The notes under the pieces were generated by a model, which did no database searches, had not been told where the DNA came from, and worked only from the letters and a program-made list of their open reading frames with translations. The translations under genes and the position numbers were made by a program. DNA of 14,801 nucleotides from Lysobacterales bacterium (GTDB lineage: Bacteria > Pseudomonadota > Gammaproteobacteria > Xanthomonadales > SZUA-36): positions 1 to 14,801 of the forward strand of contig JAKITM010000054.1 of NCBI GenBank assembly GCA_021648045.1, in the 5' to 3' direction. This document shows positions 7,787-14,801 of this stretch, piece by piece; the stretch's first letter is position 1; each line of letters starts with the position of its first letter.

Positions 7787-8710
7787 ATGAGCATGTTAAT
7801 TATGAGTGATATTCAAATTATCGGGGTACCAATGGATTTAGGCGCGTCCCGGCGCGGGACTGATGTTGGGCCTTCGGCCATGCGGGTTGCCGGACTGGGT
7901 CAGGAGCTCAAGCGAATGGGTTATCAGGTTTTATGCGAAATTGATATTGCAGTTCCATCGATGGAAACCCGTACCACCGAGTCTCGAAATGCCCGTTTCA
8001 AAACAGAAATTCTAGCGGTTTGTGTGGACTTAGCTGAAACTGTAGCCGCAAGCCTTAAAGCTGGAAATATTCCATTAGTTATCGGTGGCGATCACTCCAT
8101 TGCAATGGGAACCGTTGCCGGTGTAGCTGGGCATTATCGTCAACAAAACGAAAATATCGGACTTATTTGGTTTGACGCACATGGCGACATGAACATCCCT
8201 TCTTCCTCCCCTAGCGGTAATATTCATGGTATGCCGCTGGCTCATATTCTCGGGATTGGGGATGAAGAACTAGCGAATATTGGTGGTTTTATCGGTAAAG
8301 TTAAACCAGAAAATGTGGCGCTGGTCGGGATTCGTGACCTGGATCAGCGAGAGCGAAAAATCATTCGCGATTCTGGCATTCATGCCTACACCATGCGCGA
8401 AATTGATGAGAGGGGAATGGCAGCCGTTGCTAAAGAAATTCTAAGCGTAGTTAATAAAGACACCGCCGGGTTTCATTTAAGCTTTGATGTTGATGGCTGT
8501 GATCCAAGTGTAATGCCGGGCTCCGGCACCCTTGTGCCAGGTGGCATATCTTATCGCGAAGCTCATTTACTGCTCGAATACTGCGCAGATTCCGGCAAAA
8601 TGACATCAATGGAGCTGGTCGAATTAAACCCATTGCTTGACCAAAAAAACATCAGTGCGGAACGATCTGTCAGGTTGGTCGGTAGTGCTTTCGGAAAAGC
8701 AATTCTCTAA
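7787..8710 (+). CDS. rocF: Arginase (L-arginine to L-ornithine and urea)
   Basis: This 307-residue cytosolic ureohydrolase uses a binuclear Mn centre. All metal ligands are visible: GGDHS with H103, DAHGD with D130, H132 and D134, and FDVDG with D234 and D236. Arginase-type features include SPSGNIHG (substrate-binding Ser/Asn/His loop) and MELVELNPLLD near the C-terminus. These favour arginase over agmatinase, although the superfamily is easy to confuse. Length is typical. The start is uncertain: ATG at 7787, 7793 and 7802 are all in frame and none has a clear Shine-Dalgarno. The conserved sequence begins at IQIIGVPMDLG, so 7802 (MSDIQIIG) is equally good. No arginine-catabolism neighbours are seen; it appears to be a single-gene unit. 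Confidence 0.92.
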   Translation: MSMLIMSDIQIIGVPMDLGASRRGTDVGPSAMRVAGLGQELKRMGYQVLCEIDIAVPSMETRTTESRNARFKTEILAVCVDLAETVAASLKAGNIPLVIGGDHSIAMGTVAGVAGHYRQQNENIGLIWFDAHGDMNIPSSSPSGNIHGMPLAHILGIGDEELANIGGFIGKVKPENVALVGIRDLDQRERKIIRDSGIHAYTMREIDERGMAAVAKEILSVVNKDTAGFHLSFDVDGCDPSVMPGSGTLVPGGISYREAHLLLEYCADSGKMTSMELVELNPLLDQKNISAERSVRLVGSAFGKAIL

Positions 8711-8855
8711 AACCACGCCAAACACTATAATAAGTGTAGAATAAATAAGGGGATTATTGCGCAATCACCAGAACATCTATATTCTGTTTGCCAGTGGGTT
8801 GACATGGGTTGACATGGATGTCAATAAAGCGGGTTGTAATTAAGGATATTTACGC
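8711..8855 (+). promoter_or_regulatory. Regulatory region upstream of the herA-like pair
   Basis: Several ordered elements lie here: a perfect TATAAT (8726-8731) with no clear -35; a perfect palindrome ATTGCGCAAT (8756-8765); a tandem 10-bp duplication GGGTTGACAT (8796-8805 and 8806-8815); and a perfect inverted repeat TTGACAT-GG-ATGTCAA (8809-8824) that overlaps the second copy. TTGACA is a consensus -35, but the best downstream -10 (TGTAAT, 8835-8840) is spaced 20 bases away, so a sigma-70 promoter is not certain. The RBS TAAGGA (8841-8846) lies 9 bases before the ATG at 8856. The palindrome over a -35-like hexamer suggests a repressor operator. Confidence 0.5.
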
Positions 8856-10502
8856 ATGATAAATAAAAATAAAACACGAATAGGATCAATCCACGAGGTT
8901 AACGGCTCAGACTTTGTTGCTTGCCTAATTTCAGAAGCTGAGGGTTTTAAGCCAGAAATCACCATCGATGACACTATCGTTCGAGTTGCTCAGGTGGGCT
9001 CTTATCTGACTATCAAGCAGTCCGGGCCTGATATTCTGGTAATTGTAGAAAGCATGTGGTTCGATCAGAATAACGAAGGTAAGCAGGTGATGATGCTAAG
9101 AGTGAATCCACTCGGTGAGTTCACTTCTGAAACAGGCTTTCAGCGCGGAGTTACTCACTTCCCTACCCTGGGTGCTGAGTTACATCTTATGTCCGGCTCT
9201 CGGCTGGAAAAAATATTTTCCCGTCACGGTACCGGTGACTTTAATATTGGCCGGCTTAGTTCATTTGAGGATGTGAATGTTGCTCTAGATGCCTCTGCTT
9301 TTTTTGGTCGGCATGCGGCAATTCTAGGACAATCCGGGTCCGGCAAGTCTTGGATGGTCGCGAGTTTGATTCAATCGGCATTAAAGTCAATGCCAAACGC
9401 CCATATCATCCTGCTCGACCCGCATAACGAATACAGTAGCAACAATAGCTTTACAAACACTCCCGTATTCCCAGCTGATAAAACCCGCTGTGTCAGCGCC
9501 AATGAACTGGAAATACCTTACTGGTTATTAAGCTACGAAGAATTAATTGAGTTGCTGGTAGATAAAGAAGAAGAATATGCTTCATTGCAAATTGCCTTCT
9601 TGCGGGGCGTGGTTTTGGACTTAAAACGCGACTCTAATGATTCATTGCATTTTGGGCAAATTACAGTAGATTCGCCCGTGTATTTTTCGCTTGAAGAACT
9701 GTATAAAACCTTTAAAAAGTACAACGAAAGAACCATAGATTTCGGCAAAGGACGAACCGCTTTAACCGGCAAGTTTGATTCATTATTAATCAAACTCGAA
9801 AGTCGTTTAAACGACACCCGCTACGACTTCTTGCTACGGCCAACTGTGCGTAACGCCACCAACACCTTAAATGATCTTACAAAAGAATTCCTCGGGCTGT
9901 CCAAGCCTACCTCAGCGGTAACCATCATTGACCTTAGCAGCGTTCCACACGATGTATTACCAACAGTAACCGCACAAATTGGCCGACTGGCCTTCGAATT
10001 TAATTTCTGGAATCCCCGCTGTCGGGAGTTCCCCATACTCTTGGTTTGCGATGAAGCACATACCTATATTGCCAGGGAACGGAATACCAGCGGACACAAA
10101 TCAGCGCGCCGTAGTTTTGAAAGAATCGCCAAAACCGGGCGTAAATACGGTGTTGGTCTGTGCATTGTAAGCCAGCGTCCGAATGATCTGTCGGAAACGG
10201 TTCTTTCACAGTGCAGCAGCTACTTCTGCATGCGCATTACCAACCCTATAGATCAGGAATATATCCGCTCACTGGTGCCGGATGCCGCACATGGGATACT
10301 CGACGCCTTAAGCTCCTTATCTCAGGGTGAAGCCATCGCCACTGGTGAAGCAGTGCCTATGCCATTGCGACTAAAAGTTAATGCACCAAATCCACCACCC
10401 AATTCGCAAAATGTTGACTATGCTGGAATGTGGTCGAAGAAAAATCCGCATGTCGTTGAGGTTGATGAAATTGTTAAACGCTGGCAGTTACAGGAACGCT
10501 AA
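8856..10502 (+). CDS. HerA-like hexameric DNA-translocating ATPase (HAS-barrel + DUF87), paralog 1
   Basis: This 548-residue protein belongs to the HerA/FtsK-type AAA+/RecA-like motor family. The N-terminal segment (about 8-110, with EVNG and a QVGSYLTIKQ strand) resembles the HAS-barrel, and the DUF87 ATPase core follows. Walker A is GQSGSGKS (158-165, K164), Walker B is LLVCDEAH with D399 and E400, and SQRP (439-442) is the sensor/arginine region typical of HerA and VirB4-like motors. The C-terminal LSQGEAIATGEAVPMPLR is also characteristic of HerA proteins. HerA usually works with the nuclease NurA in end resection, or with SIR2 or DUF4297 partners in phage defence, but none is visible here. 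A close paralog follows 52 bases downstream. The motor family is firm; the cellular role is not known. Confidence 0.9.
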   Translation: MINKNKTRIGSIHEVNGSDFVACLISEAEGFKPEITIDDTIVRVAQVGSYLTIKQSGPDILVIVESMWFDQNNEGKQVMMLRVNPLGEFTSETGFQRGVTHFPTLGAELHLMSGSRLEKIFSRHGTGDFNIGRLSSFEDVNVALDASAFFGRHAAILGQSGSGKSWMVASLIQSALKSMPNAHIILLDPHNEYSSNNSFTNTPVFPADKTRCVSANELEIPYWLLSYEELIELLVDKEEEYASLQIAFLRGVVLDLKRDSNDSLHFGQITVDSPVYFSLEELYKTFKKYNERTIDFGKGRTALTGKFDSLLIKLESRLNDTRYDFLLRPTVRNATNTLNDLTKEFLGLSKPTSAVTIIDLSSVPHDVLPTVTAQIGRLAFEFNFWNPRCREFPILLVCDEAHTYIARERNTSGHKSARRSFERIAKTGRKYGVGLCIVSQRPNDLSETVLSQCSSYFCMRITNPIDQEYIRSLVPDAAHGILDALSSLSQGEAIATGEAVPMPLRLKVNAPNPPPNSQNVDYAGMWSKKNPHVVEVDEIVKRWQLQER

Positions 10503-10510
10503 TCCAAGTG

Positions 10511-10534
10511 AAGGCCGGAGTATCTGGCTTTTTT
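10511..10534 (+). terminator. Short intrinsic terminator between the two herA-like genes
   Basis: GCCGGA (10514-10519), loop GTA, and TCTGGC (10523-10528) pair with one G-T wobble. AAG/TTT can extend the stem to nine pairs, again with a wobble. Six Ts follow directly (10529-10534). It is small and only moderately stable, so it probably gives partial termination and lowers expression of the second gene relative to the first. Confidence 0.55.
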
Positions 10535-10554
10535 CAAATAGGAAATAATATTAG

Positions 10555-12186
10555 ATGACAGATAACACCCTGGTTGGTTATATTACTGAAGTTAACGGCG
10601 CCGAATTTCTGGTCGAATTGCTGACAGAAAAAGATGGTGTGAATTCGGTGATTTCTTTCGGCGACCGTCAGGTCCATGTGGGTCAGGTAGGCTCCTATAT
10701 GCTGGTAAAGCAAGCCGGCCCCGATATCCTCGTATTGGTTGAATCGATGTGGGTTCAAGCTAATGCTGGTTCTAGCAGGCGTATGTTACGCGTGAATCCT
10801 CTCGGGTCATTTAACGAGGACGGAGGATTTCACCGCGGAATACCTCACTACCCTGTTACAGGCGCCGAGTTACACTTGGTGGCTGATGCACAGCTCAAAG
10901 CTGTTTTTGCTAATTTCGAAGCGGCGAACTTCAGCATTGGCAGCCTAAGCTCATTCCCGGACATTAATGTCTACATGGATCCCTCAGCGTTTTTTGGGCG
11001 GCATGCAGCCATTCTTGGACAATCAGGCTCGGGTAAGTCATGGATGGTTGCCAGCATAATGCAATCCACCTTAAAGTCTATGCCAAACGCCCATATCATC
11101 ATGCTTGATCCGCACAATGAATATAGTCAAGGGGATTCATCAGGCAAGCCAGTATTCCCTTTGGACAATGTTCATCATATTAGTGCAGCCGATATGGAGG
11201 TTCCCTATTGGCTGCTGCCCTTCCGGGATTTAGTTGATCTGTTGATAGATACCAACGAAGAACATGCATCCCTGCAAATCGCTTTCTTGCGTAGCACGGT
11301 TATGGAGCTAAAAACCAAAGCCAACAAAGACATTGATATTGGTCATATCCATATAGATACCCCGGTATATTTTTCAATGGCAGAGCTTTTTGAGCATTTC
11401 AAGCTAGTCAATGAACGCACCAGCAATTTCGGCAAAGCCAGCACTCCATTAACCGGCAAATTCGACTCTTTGTTAATCAAGCTTGAGAGTCGTATGAATG
11501 ATACCCGCTATGATTTCTTGTTAGCACCGAAGAAGCGCACATCATCATTGTCTCTGCCTGATTTACTCAGGGATTTTGTGGGCATGGGTGAAAATCGAGC
11601 TGCAATAACGGTTATCGACCTGAGCTCAGTGCCCTTTGATGTGCAACCTACGGTAAGTGCTCAAATTGCACGCATGGCCTTTGAATTTAACTTCTGGAAC
11701 CCACGATGTCGTGAATTCCCCTTGTTGCTGGTTTGTGAAGAAGCGCATAACTATATTTCCAGCAGCGAAGATAGCCGTTATAACGCAGCCCGCCTCAGCT
11801 TTGAACGAATCGCCAAAACCGGGCGCAAATATGGCGTTGGCTTATGTCTGATCAGCCAACGCCCGCACGACTTATCCGAAACGGTACTTTCCCAATGTAG
11901 CAGCTTTTTCTGCATGCGAATTACTAACCCTGTTGACCAAGACTATATCCAGTCATTGGTTCCCGAAGCTGCAAAAGGCTTGTTATCATCCTTGTCTTCA
12001 TTGAGTCAGGGTGAAGTTATCGCAATTGGCGAGGCTTCCCCACTACCTGTACGCATGCAAGTGAATTTACCGCAGCCACCACCGAATGCGCAAACCATCG
12101 ATTTTTATAAAATGTGGGCAGCAACTGACCTTGAAGAAGTCGATGTCGATACAATTGTTCAACACTGGTGGCAAAACCGGCACTAG
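10555..12186 (+). CDS. HerA-like hexameric DNA-translocating ATPase, paralog 2 (Walker B Asp replaced by Glu)
   Basis: This 543-residue protein has the same architecture as the gene just upstream and is similar along its full length (I judge more than half the residues identical; not computed). The HAS-barrel-like N-terminus (EVNG, QVGSYMLVKQ) precedes Walker A GQSGSGKS (155-162, K161) and the SQRP motif (434-437). Walker B reads LLVCEEAH: E395 stands where paralog 1 has D399, while the catalytic Glu (E396) remains. The Asp normally positions water and Mg, so ATPase activity may be altered. Synonymous positions differ widely between the two genes even where the protein is identical, pointing to an old duplication. 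AGGAA (10540-10544) is about 10 bases before the ATG. The two products may form a mixed hexamer; this is inference. Confidence 0.9.
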   Translation: MTDNTLVGYITEVNGAEFLVELLTEKDGVNSVISFGDRQVHVGQVGSYMLVKQAGPDILVLVESMWVQANAGSSRRMLRVNPLGSFNEDGGFHRGIPHYPVTGAELHLVADAQLKAVFANFEAANFSIGSLSSFPDINVYMDPSAFFGRHAAILGQSGSGKSWMVASIMQSTLKSMPNAHIIMLDPHNEYSQGDSSGKPVFPLDNVHHISAADMEVPYWLLPFRDLVDLLIDTNEEHASLQIAFLRSTVMELKTKANKDIDIGHIHIDTPVYFSMAELFEHFKLVNERTSNFGKASTPLTGKFDSLLIKLESRMNDTRYDFLLAPKKRTSSLSLPDLLRDFVGMGENRAAITVIDLSSVPFDVQPTVSAQIARMAFEFNFWNPRCREFPLLLVCEEAHNYISSSEDSRYNAARLSFERIAKTGRKYGVGLCLISQRPHDLSETVLSQCSSFFCMRITNPVDQDYIQSLVPEAAKGLLSSLSSLSQGEVIAIGEASPLPVRMQVNLPQPPPNAQTIDFYKMWAATDLEEVDVDTIVQHWWQNRH

Positions 12187-12250
12187 CCCGCTAGTTTTGT
12201 TAGAATACACACATCTGCTGCCCGGTTCCTTTCAAACTAAGCAGTAGTAG

Positions 12251-12291
12251 AGCCGCTGCGGCGTTGCAACGCTTCAGCGGCTTGTTTTTTT
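12251..12291 (+). terminator. Strong intrinsic terminator after the herA-like pair
   Basis: AGCCGCTG (12251-12258) pairs exactly with CAGCGGCT (12275-12282). Inside it sits a second perfect palindrome, GCGTTGCAACGC (12261-12272), and the tail TGTTTTTTT ends at 12291. This is a classic rho-independent terminator for the plus-strand herA unit. No A-run precedes the left arm, so it should not work well for the minus-strand gene. Confidence 0.88.
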
Positions 12292-12358
12292 ACCACCTTC
12301 CAGAAACATAACTAAATCATCGCGGGCTTCGATTTAATATTATTAGTTGCATCTCAAA

Positions 12359-12384
12359 TAGCAGCCGCTGGTAGCAGCCGCTGG
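12359..12384. repeat. 13-bp tandem repeat in the convergent intergenic gap
   Basis: TAGCAGCCGCTGG occurs twice in immediate succession (12359-12371 and 12372-12384), and each copy contains the small palindrome CAGC-C-GCTG. A separate inverted repeat TTCAAT/ATTGAA (12387-12392 and 12398-12403, 5-base loop) lies just downstream. No T-run follows it on the minus strand, so no good terminator for the minus-strand gene was found in 12292-12449. Confidence 0.5.
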
Positions 12385-12449
12385 ATTTCAATTGTGTATT
12401 GAAGGTAGCAATGTAAATATCCCACAACTAATCGATTAATTAATAGCTC

Positions 12450-14579
12450 TTATTCAGTAATTACCCTCACTTCCATTTGTGTCTGCATTCCATCCAAACC
12501 TGTACAGCTCAGGGTAAATATTTCCGGCTCTGTTGATTCTGTAATTACACCAGTATCAACCGGTGTAATTGCTAATATACCGTCTTCATAATCTTCACAA
12601 ATATGTGACTCAGAAAACATCAATATTTCACCAACACTAGCCTTAATTTCTGTAGGACCTAGTAGTAACGGCACAACAGGACCCACTACTGTTGAACTTA
12701 TCAAGCTCGCACCTTCGCTCACATTAAATCCATTATTTAAAGTGATTTCTGGAGATTGAAAATAGACCACAGCACCCGCTTGAAGATTAACATTCCCAGA
12801 AGTAATCAGAGAGTTCGTGCCTGCACATAAATGCATACCGGCTGGGAAATCACCGCTAACTATAATATCGCTACCTGAACAGGATGTATCAATCAAGATT
12901 GGCCCAAAAGGCCCCAGTATTGCTGTATTTCCAGCGACATCACTACACTCAAAGTGCAGCGTAAAAGCACCCTCGCTCCAGTTTGGATTAACAATACTAA
13001 AGCGGCCACTAGCATCTAGGGTAATCGGGGTGTTATACAGTGTGGTAAAGCCACCTGATGAGGTGGTCGTTACTACCACCGTGTCGTTAGAGGCTTCGGG
13101 ACCACAAGAGCCAATAATATCGGCGTTAGCATCGTTACTGGGTGAACCAGGAGCTGTGAGACTACCGGGGCCGGCGGTGACAATAGTGTCAATAGTAACC
13201 GCCAATGAGGGTGATTGACCGGAAGGCACACCATTCTGATGGTCAACATAACTAATAGTATGAGTGCTATCAATAAGCACCACCGTAGTCACAGCGATTT
13301 CGGCACCAACAGAGGTACACACATGTGTTCCTATAGCCGTGTTTTCTGCAGGCAGGTTTGTATACAAATTGATGGTATTGCCAATGGCTGAACAGACCAC
13401 CGCAAACTCAGGGGAACTATTGGCGGTAATATCGTCGCTATTGGACACCCCAGTATCTGTTGCTGGGGTAAGATCCGGGGCAACGACTGGAGTTGCTGGC
13501 GGACAGAATCTTCTTCCGCTATCAGTAATACTCCATCTATAAGATACCCACATATTGGTTCTGGCGGCATCTGCTTCATCTGAGCAATATCTTGAATAGC
13601 CGCCACTAAAAAACACACGGGATTGAAGTGCTTGAGCATTCCAACCGACCAGCAGACTTTCGTAGTTGGCGGTGGATAGGGCTATACCTGCAAACATATA
13701 TTCTGCATGCCTCAGTGAGGTTACATTCCATGAGCCTATATCTCGATTAAAAGCGGTAGCACCAGCAAACATCCCTGCCATATCTGCTACTGAAGATGTA
13801 TCCCAGCCACTGGTATCTGGGTTAGCTGAGGTTGCGCCCTGAAACATGTATGACATGTTTATTACTGAAGATGTATCCCAGCCACTGGTATCTGGGTTAG
13901 CTGAGGTCGCGCCCTGAAACATTCTGGACATACTAACTACTGCTGATGTATCCCAGCCACTGGTGTCTGGGTTAGCTGAGATCGCACCCTGAAACATTTT
14001 TGACATACTAACTGCTGCTGATGTATCCCAGCCACTGGTATCTGGGTTAGCTGAAGTGGCATTAACGAACATCAAATTCATATCGGTTACTGCCGATGTA
14101 TTCCAGTTACTGGTGTCAGGATTTGCTAACAATGCACCCATAAACATAACACTCATATCGGTTACAGCCGAAAAATCAGGTATATCAACGGCAAGAACTT
14201 TTAAATTTATCGCTTGATAAAAAGCAAGATTCATTGACACCCATGAATTCGTTCCCCATTGATCAAGAGAAAGTATTTTTTCATTATCACCAACAGCTCT
14301 AAAGAAAATAAAGGAATGAGAGCCGCGAATTCTAATTGTGTATGTACCAGCCATTCCATAATCATGAGTAATCGGCCCGACAAGATTAAACTGATCAAAA
14401 ACTCCGTCATTATTCCAGTCCACATCATAAGGACCACCACTCATCAGTATCTCCACTGATGAGTTATTGGTTCTACCAGGGTTGTCGGTTTTCCATGTGG
14501 TTACGAAGTCATCAGAGGGTAATGCTTGCACAATAGTAATTGCAAGCGGGGGAGAGAGACCAGATTCTTTACGCACCAT
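12450..14579 (-). CDS. BspA-family leucine-rich-repeat surface protein with Ig-like segments, 5'-truncated by an IS
   Basis: The reading frame gives 709 residues from the ATG at 14579, but this is probably not the real start. It lacks an RBS and a signal peptide, and the frame stays open and homologous to about 14680. Residues about 15-110 contain the FVTTWKTDNPG start and a PKD-like strand set (VDWNNDGVFD, HDYGMAGTYTIRIRG) common before BspA repeats. Residues 138-287 are six 25-residue DUF285/BspA repeats of the type MFQGATSANPDTSGWDTS. After about 360 come two Ig-like domains (DLTPATDTGVSNSDD, IDTIV..., DVAGNTAILGPFGP), a short beta segment (LQAGAVVYF, ITLNNGF) and a DUF5011-like end. No LPXTG, sorting domain or C-terminal helix is seen. 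The intact protein would be large, secreted and possibly adhesive. With its export signal missing, this copy is likely a pseudogene. Confidence 0.82.
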   Translation of the reverse strand: MVRKESGLSPPLAITIVQALPSDDFVTTWKTDNPGRTNNSSVEILMSGGPYDVDWNNDGVFDQFNLVGPITHDYGMAGTYTIRIRGSHSFIFFRAVGDNEKILSLDQWGTNSWVSMNLAFYQAINLKVLAVDIPDFSAVTDMSVMFMGALLANPDTSNWNTSAVTDMNLMFVNATSANPDTSGWDTSAAVSMSKMFQGAISANPDTSGWDTSAVVSMSRMFQGATSANPDTSGWDTSSVINMSYMFQGATSANPDTSGWDTSSVADMAGMFAGATAFNRDIGSWNVTSLRHAEYMFAGIALSTANYESLLVGWNAQALQSRVFFSGGYSRYCSDEADAARTNMWVSYRWSITDSGRRFCPPATPVVAPDLTPATDTGVSNSDDITANSSPEFAVVCSAIGNTINLYTNLPAENTAIGTHVCTSVGAEIAVTTVVLIDSTHTISYVDHQNGVPSGQSPSLAVTIDTIVTAGPGSLTAPGSPSNDANADIIGSCGPEASNDTVVVTTTSSGGFTTLYNTPITLDASGRFSIVNPNWSEGAFTLHFECSDVAGNTAILGPFGPILIDTSCSGSDIIVSGDFPAGMHLCAGTNSLITSGNVNLQAGAVVYFQSPEITLNNGFNVSEGASLISSTVVGPVVPLLLGPTEIKASVGEILMFSESHICEDYEDGILAITPVDTGVITESTEPEIFTLSCTGLDGMQTQMEVRVITE
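13719..14168 (-). repeat. Array of six 75-bp repeats encoding BspA-type 25-residue units
   Basis: Six consecutive 25-codon units lie in the surface protein gene. The copy marker TCCCAGCCACTGGT recurs at 13801, 13876, 13951 and 14026 with exact 75-bp spacing, and a diverged copy starts at 14101. The middle four units are nearly identical in DNA, whereas the first and last are diverged. Such arrays can expand or contract by recombination or replication slippage. Confidence 0.85.
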
Positions 14580-14680
14580 TCTATCGGTATAGGCAATAAT
14601 ATGAGCGCCGATGTTAAGCGCTACGGAAGCCGTAGCAATTTCTGCACCTATAGTAGAACAAGTATGCCTCCCTACCCCCC

Positions 14681-14801
14681 TGTGTCAGGATAGTTGTCGC
14701 CTCTAATATTTCATTAAGAGGTAGACAATAATGCGTACAATACATAATCAATCATTTAAAAAGCAGGCTGTAGAAAAGGCCCTGAGTCGGGCACACGGCA
14801 T
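14681..14801 (+). mobile_element. Left end of an insertion sequence, running off the window
   Basis: The homology of the minus-strand surface protein stops at a run of six Cs (14675-14680). Unrelated sequence starting TGTGTCAGGATAGTTGTCGC follows and leads within 50 bases into a transposase start on the plus strand. A terminal inverted repeat probably starts at or just before 14681. The other end, the target duplication and the family cannot be determined here. Confidence 0.65.
14731..14801 (+). CDS. Transposase N-terminus (IS3/IS911 OrfA-like helix-turn-helix), 3' partial
   Basis: The first 23 codons of a plus-strand gene are visible, starting MRTIHNQSFKKQAVEKALSR. The pattern 'F K . . A V . 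. A L' at the N-terminus is that of HTH_Tnp_1 transposase proteins (IS3/IS911 OrfA and relatives). A clear RBS AAGAGG (14716-14721) lies 9 bases upstream. The gene runs off the window, so catalytic residues cannot be checked and the IS family stays open. Confidence 0.65.
   Translation, partial: MRTIHNQSFKKQAVEKALSRAHG

Noticed and set aside
8722..8737. ACACT/AGTGT stem as a terminator for arginase
   Set aside because: The stem has only five mostly A/T pairs and no T-run follows; the region reads better as containing a TATAAT box.
8856..12186. A known HerA-based defence system (HerA-SIR2, HerA-DUF4297) or a HerA-NurA repair operon
   Set aside because: No SIR2, DUF4297 or NurA-like gene lies in the flanking sequence; the neighbours are arginase and a surface protein gene. 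A defence role is therefore not supported by context in this window.
13719..14168. CRISPR-like array because of regular 75-bp spacing
   Set aside because: The whole 75-bp unit is conserved and in frame, encoding 25-residue protein repeats. There are no short repeats with unique spacers and no cas genes.
14675..14680. C-run as a phase-variation frameshift in the surface protein gene
   Set aside because: Changing the run by one base would join an upstream frame, but that frame (containing LNEILEATTILTQ) does not resemble the Ig-like repeat and is soon closed by stops. The plus-strand transposase start with RBS explains the junction better as an IS boundary.

Overview
The window looks like a piece of a gammaproteobacterial chromosome, probably marine or environmental. 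This is inferred from the gene content, a moderate GC content and protein style; no rRNA or marker gene is present to prove it. No tRNA, rRNA or CRISPR array was seen.

Positions 1-7627 hold a plus-strand heavy-metal efflux cluster: the 3' part of a CzcC-type outer-membrane channel gene, a CzcB-type periplasmic adaptor with a His/Asp/Glu-rich N-terminus, a CzcA-type RND pump (HME-RND), and a P1B-4 type metal-transporting ATPase (SPC plus HEG motifs). The first three proteins should form a tripartite pump that carries divalent cations across the outer membrane. The ATPase would move metal from cytoplasm to periplasm and so feed it, as CzcP does beside czcCBA in Cupriavidus. A 39-codon ORF with its own ribosome binding site lies between czcB and czcA and overlaps the czcA start. 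A perfect 11-bp stem-loop separates czcA from the ATPase gene.

Positions 7628-8710 hold a stand-alone arginase gene with a repeat-containing upstream region. Positions 8711-12291 hold two tandem, clearly paralogous HerA/DUF87-type hexameric ATPase genes. A short intrinsic terminator lies between them and a strong one follows them. Their upstream region carries palindromes and a doubled TTGACAT element. No NurA, SIR2 or other nuclease partner is visible, and the second paralog has Glu in place of the Walker B Asp.

Positions 12450 to about 14680, minus strand, encode a BspA-family surface protein with six 25-residue repeats followed by Ig-like and other beta-rich segments. Its 5' end is cut off. 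Protein homology continues past the only nearby ATG up to a C-run at 14675-14680. Directly beyond that lies the left end of an insertion sequence, with the first 23 codons of a transposase running off the window (14731 onward). The surface protein gene therefore appears to be disrupted by an IS.
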